In this document: positions 25,053 through 37,682 of the stretch, in pieces
How positions within the stretch are numbered: the first letter of the stretch is position 1
Layout: the number at the start of each line of letters is the position of its first letter
Source of the DNA: Circinella minor
Lineage: Eukaryota; Mucoromycota; Mucoromycetes; Mucorales; Lichtheimiaceae
Length of the DNA: 64,000 bases
Direction of reading: 5' to 3'
NCBI GenBank assembly: GCA_016758965.1
Contig: JAEPRB010000076.1
Span: 1 to 64,000, forward strand
Translations under genes and position numbers: made by a program
Notes under the pieces: model-generated
The model's database searches: none
What the model was told of the DNA's origin: nothing
Seen by the model: only the letters and a program-made list of their open reading frames with translations

Positions 25053-27145
25053 GATTTATTTTATAATTGGATATCCCACGTTAAAACTATTATTATTTTT
25101 TAGAACGTACATACAATTTCTTTCTTAGTATTATCACAATTAAAATAAAGTAATAATATTGCAAGTGTTACCTGAGTTCAATCTAAAAAATAATAATTAT
25201 TTTATTTTATTAGTGATATACCGTAATTCTAAAAGATACGTAATCAACAACAATAAGGTCCTCATTCTTTTTTCACTATTTACCAATAAGAACTGAACAT
25301 GTGATCCTTTATCTTTTAACAAAAGCTACATATTTCTAATAATAATAATAGAGTTTTCTGTTTGTTTGTTTATAAACTGTTACTACTTTATTTGTATTAT
25401 GATATTAGTTCGTCATAGAGTTGCGTAGTTAAAGTTTACAATACACGAAACAATTAAAGAATAAGCTATTAAAGTTTAAAAAAGTATTCTTTATTGACAA
25501 TTATTTCTTGAATAATAAGTGAAAGGGGGAGAAACCCCAGGGGGGTCTTATCATTTAGCTATAGTGGTATTACATTAAGATGTATAATTTCCTAAATAGA
25601 ATCAATCTGGATTATCAGTTTATTGAACAAAAACATTACCTGTCATTGATTTCATTATATAATGAATGTCCTACTTATTAGACATAATTCAATATAAAAT
25701 GTGTATTCAATGAAAAAGAAGTAGGGTATCACAAAAGAAATAGGTATACTTGTGTAACAAAAGAATAGAAACTTGTAGATACCCACTTTTTTTCTTACCA
25801 TCCTTAATTCTTTTAATCAGCCTAATATAACCTTTTTTTTTTCTTGATATACGAGTACTTTTCATCAAAAGTTTATAAGTAAAAGTAAAAATGGGGTTGT
25901 TGTTGTTGTTGTTAAAATAAATAATTGGTACCGAAAAAGAAGAAAAAAAAATCATGCTGGAATCCACGAATCAAAAATAAATGTTCTATACACGAGTTTG
26001 TGCTGTTCTTTATTTTTTAGAACACAGCTAATGGGCTTCGACTTGGGTGGGGAAATTGTCTACTTGACCTTTCCACTTTGGCTAAACCTATCCATCCCTC
26101 TCTTTTTTTTTGTATAATCGAAAATGCTTTTGTACCGTGATATCATTACTAGTAAGTTAAAAAAAAAAAATTAATGAATCGATGTATCGGATTGAATAAT
26201 GGATGGATGGATTTCTAACTTTTTTTTATAGATGACGAATTGTTCTCTGATGCTTACGTATGGAATTATTTCATCATTCTAAAATACTCAATTTAATTCT
26301 CAACCACAATTTAAACACATGCTAACATGTATTTATTCTTGAAATTTTATATAGCCCATCAAGCTCATTGACGATGTTGCTTATGAAGTCGACTGCGCTG
26401 TATGTATTTAATATTTTATTAATTATTAATGACTAATTATGTAGCTACTTTTTTTTTTGTTTAAAGAATTTATGCATAGTATACAAAAATATTAACTTTT
26501 GTATTTTTTTTTTTTATACCTCTCAATGATATTTTAAAATAAATAGATGATCACCGTCAAAGAAGGTGATGTTGATATTGGTGCCAACCCCTCCGCTGAA
26601 GGTGGTGATGAAACTGTTGAAGAAGGTGTCAAAACCGTCAACAACGTCGTTAACTCTTTCCGTTTGACTGAAACTGCCTTCGACAAGAAGTCCTACATGA
26701 GCTACATTAAGGGTTACATGAAGGCTTTGAAGCTTAAGCTTCAAGAAACCAACCCTGAACGTATTCCTATCTTTGAATCCAAGGCTGCTGCTCTTGTTAA
26801 GAAGATCTTGGGTAACTTCAAGGACTACGAATTCTACGTTGGTGAAACCATGGATCCCGATGGTATGGTCGCTTTGTTGAACTACCGTGAAGATGGTGTC
26901 ACTCCTTATTTCACCTTCTTCAAGGATGGTCTCAAGGTTGAAAAATTGGTAAGTTTTATTTTTTTTTTATTATGGCGATATTATATAAATAGATCATTAG
27001 AGGAGTTGTTACAATAAAAATAATACTAACTTTTCTAAATTTTTTTTTTTTAAAAAAAAAAATATAGTAAATAAACCCTAATACCGCTTTATTCAACAAT
27101 TAATGTCCAGTACCCAGCACTTTTTCCTATACATTTGTTTTAATT
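25053..27145 (+). repeat. Segmental duplication, copy 2 (TCTP block)
   Basis: Diverged direct copy of 19310-21120, about 5.7 kb downstream. The upstream flank, gene structure and part of the 3' flank all match. It also holds a (TTG)n run near 25896-25913 that is absent from copy 1. Confidence 0.8.
26124..27070 (+). CDS. Translationally controlled tumor protein homolog (TCTP / Tma19)
   Basis: Five exons, 26124-26151, 26232-26257, 26355-26399, 26547-26948 and 27068-27070, give 167 residues, the normal TCTP length; the last exon is just TAA. Landmarks in order: DELFSDAY with the conserved acidic residue, AYEVDCAMI, DIGANPSAEGGDE (TCTP signature), the helical hairpin KKSYMSYIKGYMKALKLKLQ, and NYREDGVTPYFTFFKDGLK. 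TCTP is an abundant cytosolic, ribosome-associated protein linked to growth, stress and TOR/GTPase signalling. Codon use is more biased to C-ending and GGT-type codons than in most neighbours, as expected for high expression. A pyrimidine-rich leader precedes the ATG. The parallel gene at 20148 is its diverged copy. Confidence 0.95.
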
Positions 27146-27432
27146 TTTATACATGGTTTACGCAAAAAGTGAGCATATTTTGTATTACTTAAAAATTGCA
27201 AGCTATTTTAACAAAAAAATAAAAGTAAAGTTGCCGTAAACCATTTATTATTATTATTATTCTAATTAGTTTGTTCTGGATTTTTTGAGTTAAATGAAGA
27301 AAGGAAGGTGGGGAATTTGTTTTGTAACATAGTAACCTATTTTTTGTTTATGCAAACTAGGTGGGGGAGAGGGAAATAAAAAAAAAACATGGCTATGATT
27401 AATATGAGTGTTATACTTTTATTTGATTTGCT

Positions 27433-29865
27433 TCATTTTTCATTTTTATCACATGCTTCTCGCCATGTTGATCCATATTTTAATAATAATATCATGAGTA
27501 AGTTTCCAATCACTATTAATAATAAACTAGCAATAGTAAATGCATATCCAACACCTATAGCTTGGATAATAGGATAAATTACAAGTGAAGCAATTGCACT
27601 AGTAGATATTAATTAATCATGATTGTTATTATTTTATATCAATAATGGGATATAACTTAATTAATATATAACTTTACCCAAAACCTTGATTGAATAAATT
27701 GGAACTAGCAATGGCAGATGCCGCTTGTTTGGGTCGAAAATCCATTGTTAGTGTACTTATCGCTGAATCAACAATTGGAATATTGATTCCCACTATAGAT
27801 ATAAATTATTCAATGTTGTTAGAAAATTAAAAAATTTAGAAACAAATACATTTCTTTTTTTTTTTTTTGTATCGTTACCAAAAAATTGTAAACATAATAA
27901 AACAGGTAATGGAGCATGCCACACATAGCACCATCCATACAACGCAGTAATAACTTGTACAAGTATGCCATGGATCCAAACTGGTACAAGACGTGATTGA
28001 CAAATAGGAAAATCATATGGAAGATTTTTTGACTTATCATTAATAATAAGAAGAGTCTTATTTTTCTTATCTTGTTTTTCTTCTTCTTCTTCTTCTTCTT
28101 GATCGGTACCAGTTCCATTCATTTTTTCATTATTATATTGATGAACAGCTTTATTGAACCAATAACGAAGATAAACACCAGCAGATAATCCACCAATAAT
28201 TCCACCAATAGATTGGGGTAGATAACAAAGTCCCACCATTTGTGAATTTAATCCAAAACGTTCTGTAAGTAGTTGTGCTGTAGTAATATTGTAACAATCT
28301 TGTATGGCATTATATAATCCAGATAATAATAGATTCATTACAACATGAACTTTGGTGAGATTTTGAAATGCTATTGTGAAGTCCTTGAATGATAATTTTC
28401 TTTTTGATTCTTTATTATTGGCTTGTTGCTTTTGTATCGGTCTCTTATCATCCACATGATGATGTTTTGATGTACTAGTATACCAATGTTTACAACGACT
28501 AATAATGTGTTGTATTGGGGTTAAATACTTGTTTTTATGATTCACCAATAAGGCTGGTAAGGTTTCTGGAAATAACAATGTAATCATTGAAAAAACAACT
28601 ACAGTGATACAAAAGAGAAACCAGAAATTAAATCTATAAATTTACTATATCAATTAAAAAATCTTTTGTATTTTAATTTTTTCTCAAAAGTTATATTTAA
28701 CGTACGTACCTCCAGGATAGATTATATAATATGGCGCCACCAATAACAGGGCCCAAGAGTGTAAATACTCGAAATACAGTATAATAGATTGAGATATAAA
28801 GCGGACGACTATTATGAATTATATATATTAGTTCAAAAAAAAAAAAAAACAGTTCTCACTTTAAAATCGAATGATTTTTATTATTCATATTGTCTACGTA
28901 CGTACAAAATGAATGTATTATAAACAGAGGCACTTACTTGGAAGCATGAGTAATATCACTTATAACGCCAAAACCTAAAAGATATGTGTATATAAATTTG
29001 TCATTTTTGCTTTTTTTTTTTAATTCTAATAAATGTTTGTTATTATTGTAAAGAAGTGGGGTAGAATGCAATGACATACCAACAGAATATAAAGGTGCCA
29101 TGCTTAATGCTTGACATACACGCAAACCAATAAGACATGTAATCGTTGGTGCCAATGCTAATCCAATACATGAACCAATTGCAAGAGGTCCTGCTAAAAG
29201 ATATATTAAACGTCTACCGATGACATCAGATAGTGAGGCAAGAAATGGAGGCCATAATGCTTGTATTAGTTTGTATACAGAAACACTTGCATTGACAGCC
29301 GTAGTTGATGTATGTAAATCCTGTTTATGTACGTACATACATACGTATAATTGTTATTCATATGTAATATTTAGCAAGTCATAAGTCTTTCTATACACAT
29401 CTCATAATAAAACATACGTAACACTTATACATATTCTAATAATAATAATTAAACATAATACGTATAAAGATGATACTTACTTTCTCTAACATTGGAAGTG
29501 AAGGATAGTATATATGTACGGCTAACGCTGCTGCAACATTTGTTAAACAAATACATAATAGTATTAATATTCGTTGATTTGTACTAAAATTCGATGTCTC
29601 TTCTGACTCATTTTCAGAAGCCTTTATAGATATTGAACGTGATGATGAAAATGCTTCATGGATACTTTCTATATCTATGTATACATGAATAAAGATAATT
29701 AAATCAAATTTTTGTTAGCCCAGTTTTGGAGAGAAAGAGAGAAAGCAAAAAAAAAAAAAAAAAGATTAACTATTGATTTTAGAGTGAAATCATAGTACTA
29801 CGTAATCAGTCAAATAAAATACCTTGAATGGATGAATTATTCCCAACGTGAGTGGTAACTGCCAT
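27433..29865 (-). CDS. MFS transporter, drug:H+ antiporter (DHA1) type
   Basis: Eight exons (complement of 29823-29865, 29481-29674, 29080-29320, 28938-28974, 28710-28808, 27879-28633, 27678-27792, 27433-27598) join in phase to 549 residues with about 12 membrane segments. After a soluble N-tail comes TM1 (ILILLCICLTNVAAALAVHI). The motif-A region ASLSDVIGRRLIYLLAG fits the MFS G-x-L-a-D-x-x-G-R-R pattern. LLGPVIGGAILYNLSWRFNF fits the antiporter motif C region. The central loop is His/Lys-rich and the second-half loop carries a run of seven Glu. The overall pattern resembles fungal DHA1 exporters (Qdr/Aqr1/Dtr1 types); substrate unknown. Exons between the long ones are short, so the gene is easy to mis-predict as fragments. 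Confidence 0.85.
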
Positions 29866-31053
29866 TTTTCTTAATAAAACAAAGTAAAATGAATCATACG
29901 TAGCGTAAAAAGAGAAATAGAAAAAAAAAAGTAAGCTAATCGAAAAACGTAGGATTTATACCTGCATTTTTTCGGATAGCCTTTTGCTCCAGAAACTTAT
30001 TTGTTACGTACTATTATCGTTATCTTGGCAGGAGTACTTTCCTCCGTTGTCCTTCACTCTTTTTGAGTTCTCTGGAGATCTACATTTTATAATAGTACTT
30101 ATATATATTTTTTTATGCGTTATTATGCATATATTCCGTTTTTTTTTTTTATTTTATTTATTTTTTAAGAGTTAGCTATAAAGGGATACGCCCAAAAATC
30201 CATAACCAAATAAAGGGTGCATTTTCCACATTATTGGTTTTCTTTTTCTAATGACGATTTGCTCTCTTTAAATTAGGATACATGAATTTTTTTTTGCTAC
30301 GTTACTACTACTCATCTACTTACTGTAGTAATAAAATCCAAAATACGGAACAAAACTTTGATTCCATGTGAGTTCAAAAAACAATCATAAGTAAAAAAGA
30401 GAGTGGATATACAAATCCTAAGAACAGAAAAATTATTTTGTTTAAAATAAAACAATACAGTACCTACGTATTAAAAAAAAAAAGAAAAGGCGTTGTTTGA
30501 TGGAAACCGCCATTAAATAAGACTTTTTTTAGTTGATAAATTTTTTGCAGTTGAAACAAATTAATAATTAACAGTGAGCTGCGAGAATATAAACATGCTG
30601 TAAACATATGTACAGTCTTGCATAAAAAGCAAATTGCTTGGTTCAATAAGTACGTAGTACACATAAAAAATAATTGTCGTTAATTATCAAAATGACTTTT
30701 ATATTTCGAAAAAAAAGACGCATACGTATATTGTGGTTCTTTTATATATAAATCTTATTTTATTATATGATTAATCAGATGAAAAAAAACTAAAGTAAGG
30801 AATATAATTTTTTTTTTAGGTGTACGTACTATATATAAAGAAAAAAAAAACATCTTCTTTACGTAGAAGAATAATATATTATTATTATTATTATTATTAC
30901 ACTATTTATACAAAAAAAAAATTACATGATCGACAAACAAATAAAACAAAAGCATAATAGTATTTATACTTTGTTGACATTGTTTTACAATATATAAAAT
31001 AAAAATACTATTGTATATTAATACACACACTATTTTCCATGTTAAATTATAAT
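29866..31053. other. Intergenic sequence rich in TACGTA palindromes
   Basis: Promoter side of the MFS gene and 3' flank of the acyl-CoA ligase gene. No exon seen. TACGTA or GTACGTAC occurs repeatedly (near 30006, 30470, 30654, 30824 and 30862), with an (ATT)n run near 30877-30899. Confidence 0.4.
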
Positions 31054-33637
31054 TTATAACTTGGATGATCTTTTTGCTGCTGCTTCTTCTTCTTCCTTTA
31101 CTTCTTTCCTTAAAATATTTCTCAAGATTTTTCCAGTAGCACTCTTTGGAATTTGATCACGGAAAACTAAAGATTGAATACGTTTATAGGTAATTACTTT
31201 TTCAGCTACAAATGTTTTTAATTCTTCCACTGTCTTTTCATTTTGTTCTACTCCAGGTTTTGTAACAATATAAGCACGTGGGATTTCAGTGACTTGTGAA
31301 TGATCATATACACCAATGACTGCACAATCAGCAACACTTGGATGCTTAAGCTATATATTATATATAAAAAATAATTATTATTATTATTTTTACTGTTCTT
31401 TTCATCTCATTATATATACATAACATAAGCTTTAGATATATTTTGTTTTTATTTACTTACCAAAATGCCTTCCAATTCAGCAGGTGCGACCTACATTTAT
31501 AAATAGAATAAGGCATGAATAAAAAAAAAAAAAGAATTACGTAATACCCAACTACATACTTGTATTCATTTTAACCAACCTGAAAACCTTTATATTTGAT
31601 CAATTCTTTAATACGGTCTACAATGAAAATATGACCGTTTGCATCAACAATAGCTACATCGCCTGTATGGAAATAACCTTCATCATCAAGACAATCAGCA
31701 GTTTCTTGAGGTCGATTTAAATAACCCTAAATAAAAAAATTTTGCTCTTTGTTATTAGTAGATAGAATATTATTATCTATTTTTTTTTTTTTTTTTTTTT
31801 TTTTACCTTCATAATATTAGGTCCTTTTAACCAAAGTTCACCACGTTCACCAATTCCAAGAGCTAATCATAATCATTAAATCCATCAGTATGTGTAAATA
31901 ATATTAACCATACAATGTTTATTTTTTTTTTATTTTTTGCTTCTACTTCTTTTATATGTCACATAGAACTACTACAACATACCTTTTCCATTTTCATCTA
32001 CAATCTTGGCCAACTGGTCAGGAACAAGAATACCAGATGAACCTATTTAATATAAATCATTTCATAACAATTTATTAGAATCCCCCTCCTCCTCTTTTTT
32101 TTTTCTTTCTTCTTCTTCTATTATATATATATATATATACCTGGAACAATATCATGATTAGGTTGAATACAAACAACAGGTGTAGTTTCCGTTAATCCAT
32201 AAGCTTGTTTTACCAACATATGATGACGTTTTTGAACTTCTGCTGCCAAAGAAGCATCCAAAGGAGCTGCACCTGATACAATTGTTTTTAATGATGATAA
32301 ATCATATTTATCAATAGCAGGCGATTTAGCTAATAAAAGTAAAATAGGGGGTACAAGACAACAGAATGTAATTTTATGTTTTTGAATAGCTTTACAAAAA
32401 TCATCTAAATCAAAGCGTGGTAAAATATAAACAGGTCGTTGTAAATAAAAAGGTGTATGTAATACAACTGTTAATCCATAAATATGGAAAAAGGGAAGTA
32501 CAGCCAAAGTACGTGCGTCTTTGCTTTCATAAATGTACTTTTCAACAGAACTGTATTGCCAAATATTGGATACCATATTTCCATGTCTATTAAGAAGAGA
32601 ATTAATCTTTTCGCTCCGATAGAAAAATTTACAAAGAAGTTGTCACTTTCCCCTCCCCCTCCCCAATCAAATCTATACTTTATAATACAATATATATATT
32701 TTATACTTACGTTGTCATGACACCTTTACTCTTTCCTAATTATTTTGTTATTTTACGTATCATACAAATAAGAATTAATTTTACATGTAATATTTTTTTT
32801 TTTGTTTCCTTATCATCAGACATCATTTATTCTCTTACAAGGTATGGATTTAATTTTTTTTTTTTTTTACCTGTAGTTCCTGAAGAAAAACAAAGAAATG
32901 CAAGTGTTTCACGAACTTGTTCAGGAGATTCAAAATCAATCAATTGAACATAACGGTTACCAAGCAATACATTTACATAAGGTTGTACACCATGGACACT
33001 ATGATCACCAAAGACAAAAATATTGGATCGAGATAATCCAACACTATCTGCTGCGGCAAAAGCAGTATCTATATTTGAAGCATGTGCTATCAATACCTTG
33101 GCTTTCGTTTCTTCAAGTTGATGAACTAATTCTTCTTTTGTGTAAGCAGGATTGGCAGGACTGACAACACCTCCTAATAAAAACCGTAATCAATAAAATA
33201 AAATAAAATTAATTTTATATATATATTATATGAGAAGGAAGAGATGTTTTTTTTTTTTACCTGCAGCCAATGTACCAAATACTGGGACAGCATAATCAAC
33301 CTGAAGTTTTTTTTTTTTAAGTTATGAAATTAAGTAAAATAAATAGTTCCCCCCTCTCAATAATAATAATAATAATAATAAAAAGAGCGCATACCAAGTT
33401 TGGAGCATACAATGCCAAAACATCTCCTTTTTTAAATCCACACACATCTTGTAAACCAGCAGCAAAACGATAGACCATATCTTTTAATTGTCGAAAAGTT
33501 AATTCACGACCTGTTAATACATCAATATAACATACACGATCTGGATTTTCATTTTGAACTTTTGTTTCAAAAAGTGTTTGAATAATTCCAGTATGTGGTG
33601 TTGGAATAGAAGGATATTTGGATGTAAATATAGTCAT
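31054..33637 (-). CDS. 4-coumarate-CoA ligase-like acyl-CoA ligase with peroxisomal signal
   Basis: Ten exons (complement of 33395-33637, 33261-33300, 32871-33173, 32711-32735, 32141-32586, 31983-32042, 31807-31862, 31580-31726, 31461-31490, 31054-31350) give 548 residues, typical for the family. Adenylation motifs appear in order: SSGTTGKSKG at about 190-199 (one intron splits it), the AYGLTETTP block near 340, [29 protein letters not shown], and [10 protein letters not shown] with the catalytic Lys at about 524. The last residues are KRSSKL; the terminal SKL is a canonical PTS1 signal, so it likely acts in peroxisomes, activating a fatty or aromatic acid as its CoA ester through an acyl-AMP. 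The substrate cannot be read from sequence. The exon-8 donor is GTTGGT, weaker than the others, but both reading phases require it. Confidence 0.92.
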
Positions 33638-34637
33638 TGAAAAGTTTTATTTTTTATTAATACAGCAAAAAGTGAAAAAAATAAAAAGGGAAAAAAAGAA
33701 AATAGAAAATAGAAAAAAAAAAAAAAAAAGATGAAAGGTACACCCAAGTTATAGGATATGATTAATTTTCTCATGATCTATATAATAAGGTCCTCTTTAC
33801 AATAACATGTGGGGAGGAGATTATCTATTGCGCCATCATATATATATATAAGTTTTCTTCTTATTACAAATTGTAAAGAATATTTTAACCGAACCAATCA
33901 AACAAAAGAAGCTGACATGTTATAAAATTAAGCTTTTTAAAGTGTGGGAAACATAATACTACTCAGTATCATATACTATTTATCTGATGATAATATATAT
34001 ATCTTTTTCTTTTGACATATATATATATATTTTATTTTTGAAAAAAAAAAAGTCTTATTTTTGCGCAGCTAACAAAAAGAAAAGAAGTTTAAATATATGA
34101 ATTTTTATATTAGGTTTCAATGAAACATTATATACGTAAAAATGAACATAGCAATAATAATATACATAAATTACTTGGTAGTATTATAAAATAACCTATA
34201 TCTAGAAACATATAATAAAAATATCTAATGAATTAAAATAGGACGTTTTATTAATAATAGAAACAATACGAATTTTGTAATGAATTGTAACTTGTGAATT
34301 TCTTTTTTTTATTTATAAACACTTTATTGATAAACAGAAAAATATTTATTTTAATACAGAAAAGCAATAACAGATAATATTATGGAACGAAGAAAAAAGC
34401 AAATACAAATAAAAATAAAAATAGTTTTTTCCCGGTATAATTGATTCTTCTGTTTTTTTAAGAAAAGATCTGGAATAAAAAATCAAGTAAACTTTATATT
34501 AGTAAATTCTGTTAGTACGTAGACTAAAAGAGGATAGTCTTTAAATAGAGCTGTTTTTGATTAGTTGTTGGGCTTACTAGTTAAAAAAAAAAATAATAAT
34601 TTAGCAGATATTGAGGACAATTACTCATTTTTTTTTT
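33638..34637. other. Intergenic AT-rich sequence
   Basis: Promoter side of the ligase gene and 3' flank of the F-box gene. Contains (TA)n runs near 33839-33850 and 34018-34030. No gene or RNA seen. Confidence 0.45.
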
Positions 34638-36827
34638 TTAGAAAAGAAGCATAATATAAAATTGTTCCATAACATCCTCACGGCTTTGATCTAAAAAATG
34701 ATTAAAGTTTTCTTCACCTTCAAGGATATCATGTAATGCAACACTAAATAAGGGTATAGCAGTTAAAGAAATGGATTCTGTAGTATTATTCATGAGAGAA
34801 GAAGAAGAAGTTTGAGTTGTTTTTGTTGTCATGATGGAACCTGAAGATGTGACAGGTGTAAATGAAATAGTAGTATTGTGAATGAATTGAGTTGTTGAAA
34901 TAGTATAAGCTCCACGATTCATAGAAGTAATAAGCATTTGATTTGTAATTCTGGGTTCGACTCGACTTGTAAGAGGATTATTTAAAATAGTTTCTGTTAT
35001 TTCATTATCCATGAGTAATCCTTCCACCATACATGCTTTGGCATGTTTCTTCCATTCTTCGGGTGCTACACGATCAATATGATCCCAAAGAGACATGGGA
35101 GGACGTGATAAAGTACATGGATCATGACGTGGTGATCCTAGTTCCAAATTCATTAATCGTTTGGAGATATATTCAGAGATGGCTTGACTCAAATATTGCA
35201 CATGACCATAATAAGAATAATAATAATAAACGTTTCCAGCTACATTCGTTTCTCGTAAGATCCAATCCCATTCAATCAGTGATGAAACAATAGTATCAAT
35301 TGATCCATGTCCTTGTGAAATATATTGTTGACATTCATATTGATTATCATAAAAGTCAAGTCCACAACCACGTAGACGTTGTTCCAATGCCTCTTTTCGT
35401 TTTGTTTCTTGTTGTTTTTGACGTGCATCACGTTTAATTTGAGAAATTATTCTATTGATATCCGTCCATTGAAGTTTTGCATATTCACTTAAACGTTCTT
35501 TGGTACAATACCAAGCCACATCATCTAACTCTTCTCGATTCTCTTGCAATAAATTCATAATTGTTTGATGACGTGTTTCTTGTCTTTCTTTTATCATTTG
35601 TTGTTGATCCAGTTGTTGCACAATAGATTCAATCACTTGATCCACCTTGTGTTGACCACATACTATAAAACGTTGAGATTCTTTGGATTGAATCATTTTC
35701 TCAATACCAGCGTCATCTAATCGATGCAATGTTTGTAATCGTTCCATAAGTTCTTGATGACGTGTTTTACGTGCTTGTTCTGCTTGTGCTTGAACCCTAA
35801 TTATTTCCATTACTTCATTCAATGGTAAATCCCCTGATTTTACAAATTGATTTGCTTCCAATCCAAACAAATAATAATCATCCAAATTCATACGTCTAAG
35901 ACGTTCTTTGATTAATTGGGTTCTTGTTTCACGTTCTTGATGAATCGTGTGCCATTGAACCAACGTTTGCCATGTTGTTTCGAAATCAGGTCGACCATGG
36001 TTAACATAGCGCGTAAATGGATCACTTGTTTCTTCATACCATATATGATGTTTATTTAATTCTGTGACAAGTAATTCACGTCGTTGATCACATCGTGTTT
36101 GTTGATTTTTATTACGTGTTTCACGCATGGATTGATTTTTACGTAATTCTTCTAAATAACCTACACGGCCACCATAATAACGACTGATGGTCAAATAATG
36201 ACGTGGGGTATAACGTTGTTCTTGTTCCGTAAGAAAGGTTGGATTATATGTTTCTGGATAATTATTATAATAATGTACTCGACAAGAATAACATAAATAA
36301 ATAGTACAATTTATTTCTTTGTCATGAATGGGAAGGGATGCTTTGTATCCAGAAGGTTTACATTTGGTGAAACATCGTTCACATAGACGTTGACTCATTG
36401 AAACAACCACACCGTAATAAGTTTGACGAAAACCACGTGTTGTGGGTAAACCCAGTTGAGCATGGTCAGCCATGTTTTTCCAAAGTGTCAAAGAACGAAT
36501 AATGGCGGCCATGCCAATACTCACTTGAGCTAATGTCACCAATTGGGATGGTGGTAAATAGTGACAAATACATTCCCATAGTTCAAAGGATAATCCAGGT
36601 TGTGGTAAACCACAACGACGTGCTGATTGAAGTCGATTGTTGGATCTTGAATTAGTTTCTTTTTTTTGTCGTTTGTTATTGTTATTGTAAAAAGTGTCCG
36701 TGTCATTATCATTGTGTGTTCTTTTATTTTTTTGAATGTTTTTATTATTATTTCGTGTTAATACATTGTTGTTGTCAACTACGATCATGGTGGATCGTTG
36801 ATTGGCGTGTGTACCTGAAGGGGGCAT
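34638..36827 (-). CDS. F-box protein with cysteine cluster, intronless
   Basis: Single exon of 729 residues. The N-terminus is low-complexity (Asn-rich) with a basic NKRQKK stretch at 51-56 that could be a nuclear signal. An F-box lies at about 76-120 (LPQPGLSFELWECICHYLPP...LTLWKNMA). Next come paired cysteines (LCERCFTKC ... CTIYLCYSC, about 145-190) that could bind zinc. The middle is long, helical and charged, with recurring RHQ(E/T)(L/I)M..L segments; the C-terminus is Thr/Ser-rich. Probable SCF ubiquitin-ligase receptor; target unknown. It is the parent of the degraded copy at 24260-25050. The first ATG after the upstream stop is used. Confidence 0.85.
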   Translation of the reverse strand: MPPSGTHANQRSTMIVVDNNNVLTRNNNKNIQKNKRTHNDNDTDTFYNNNNKRQKKETNSRSNNRLQSARRCGLPQPGLSFELWECICHYLPPSQLVTLAQVSIGMAAIIRSLTLWKNMADHAQLGLPTTRGFRQTYYGVVVSMSQRLCERCFTKCKPSGYKASLPIHDKEINCTIYLCYSCRVHYYNNYPETYNPTFLTEQEQRYTPRHYLTISRYYGGRVGYLEELRKNQSMRETRNKNQQTRCDQRRELLVTELNKHHIWYEETSDPFTRYVNHGRPDFETTWQTLVQWHTIHQERETRTQLIKERLRRMNLDDYYLFGLEANQFVKSGDLPLNEVMEIIRVQAQAEQARKTRHQELMERLQTLHRLDDAGIEKMIQSKESQRFIVCGQHKVDQVIESIVQQLDQQQMIKERQETRHQTIMNLLQENREELDDVAWYCTKERLSEYAKLQWTDINRIISQIKRDARQKQQETKRKEALEQRLRGCGLDFYDNQYECQQYISQGHGSIDTIVSSLIEWDWILRETNVAGNVYYYYSYYGHVQYLSQAISEYISKRLMNLELGSPRHDPCTLSRPPMSLWDHIDRVAPEEWKKHAKACMVEGLLMDNEITETILNNPLTSRVEPRITNQMLITSMNRGAYTISTTQFIHNTTISFTPVTSSGSIMTTKTTQTSSSSLMNNTTESISLTAIPLFSVALHDILEGEENFNHFLDQSREDVMEQFYIMLLF

Positions 36828-37682
36828 GAGGTCAAGTGCATTAAAAGATAAAAGGGGGGGGAGGCGAGGGAAAGAGAGAGATCGACACGAATAATTCCAG
36901 CAACCAGGGATTATTGTTTGTTTTGACCTGATTTAAAAATAACTACCAGTATAAAGTTTTTAGAGTATATATGGCAAAGACAATTAAAAGAGTCCAGATT
37001 AATAGTAAATTCACATCATTTCATTTGTACACAACTCAAAACCCCGATAACTTTCTGCATAAGAGTTACTTAGCCTATTAATTAATACATGAAGAAGTGA
37101 TTATGTTACTCAATTTTTTTTAAAAAAAAAAAACCAGTAATAATATTATTTAATTTATTACATATAAATATTATATTATATTATGAACGTATATATAAAT
37201 TAGCATAAAATACTTGATTGAGAGCTAGTTGTAAATAACTACGTATAATAACTTCACATCTTCTTTATTATAATTAAGGTATGTCCGACAACTTGTTTTT
37301 TAAAAAATATTACTTTAGTGTATAAACTAACCTTGTTTGTAACAACTTATACACATATATAATCACTAAAGAAAAAAAAAAAAAAAAAGGAGAAATGCAC
37401 AGCATTTTTATTCATAATATATATATATTTATATATAAAAAGGATTATCATCATTGTTTCAGGTATATATATATATATAAAAAATTGTGAGATGATAGAT
37501 AAAAAAAAAAAAAATAGTATATACTTTTTTTCTTAAAAAGAAAGTGATTATATATTATTTATACACAAAAAACATATAAATATATGAAAGAGGAGGGGGG
37601 GAGGATCAGAAAGTGGTGGTTAAAGATATACAAAAATGAAATAATATTTATAATGATTTTTCTCTTTGAACAAAATATTTTT
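36828..37682. other. Intergenic sequence
   Basis: Promoter side of the F-box gene (G-rich run near 36853-36861) and 3' flank of the small gene. (TA)n runs near 37416-37435 and 37463-37480. No gene seen. Confidence 0.45.

Noticed and set aside
27433..33637. MFS transporter next to an acyl-CoA ligase as a secondary-metabolite cluster
   Set aside because: No core synthase (PKS, NRPS, terpene) nearby; the ligase ends in a peroxisomal signal and the two genes are separated by 1.2 kb with independent flanks.
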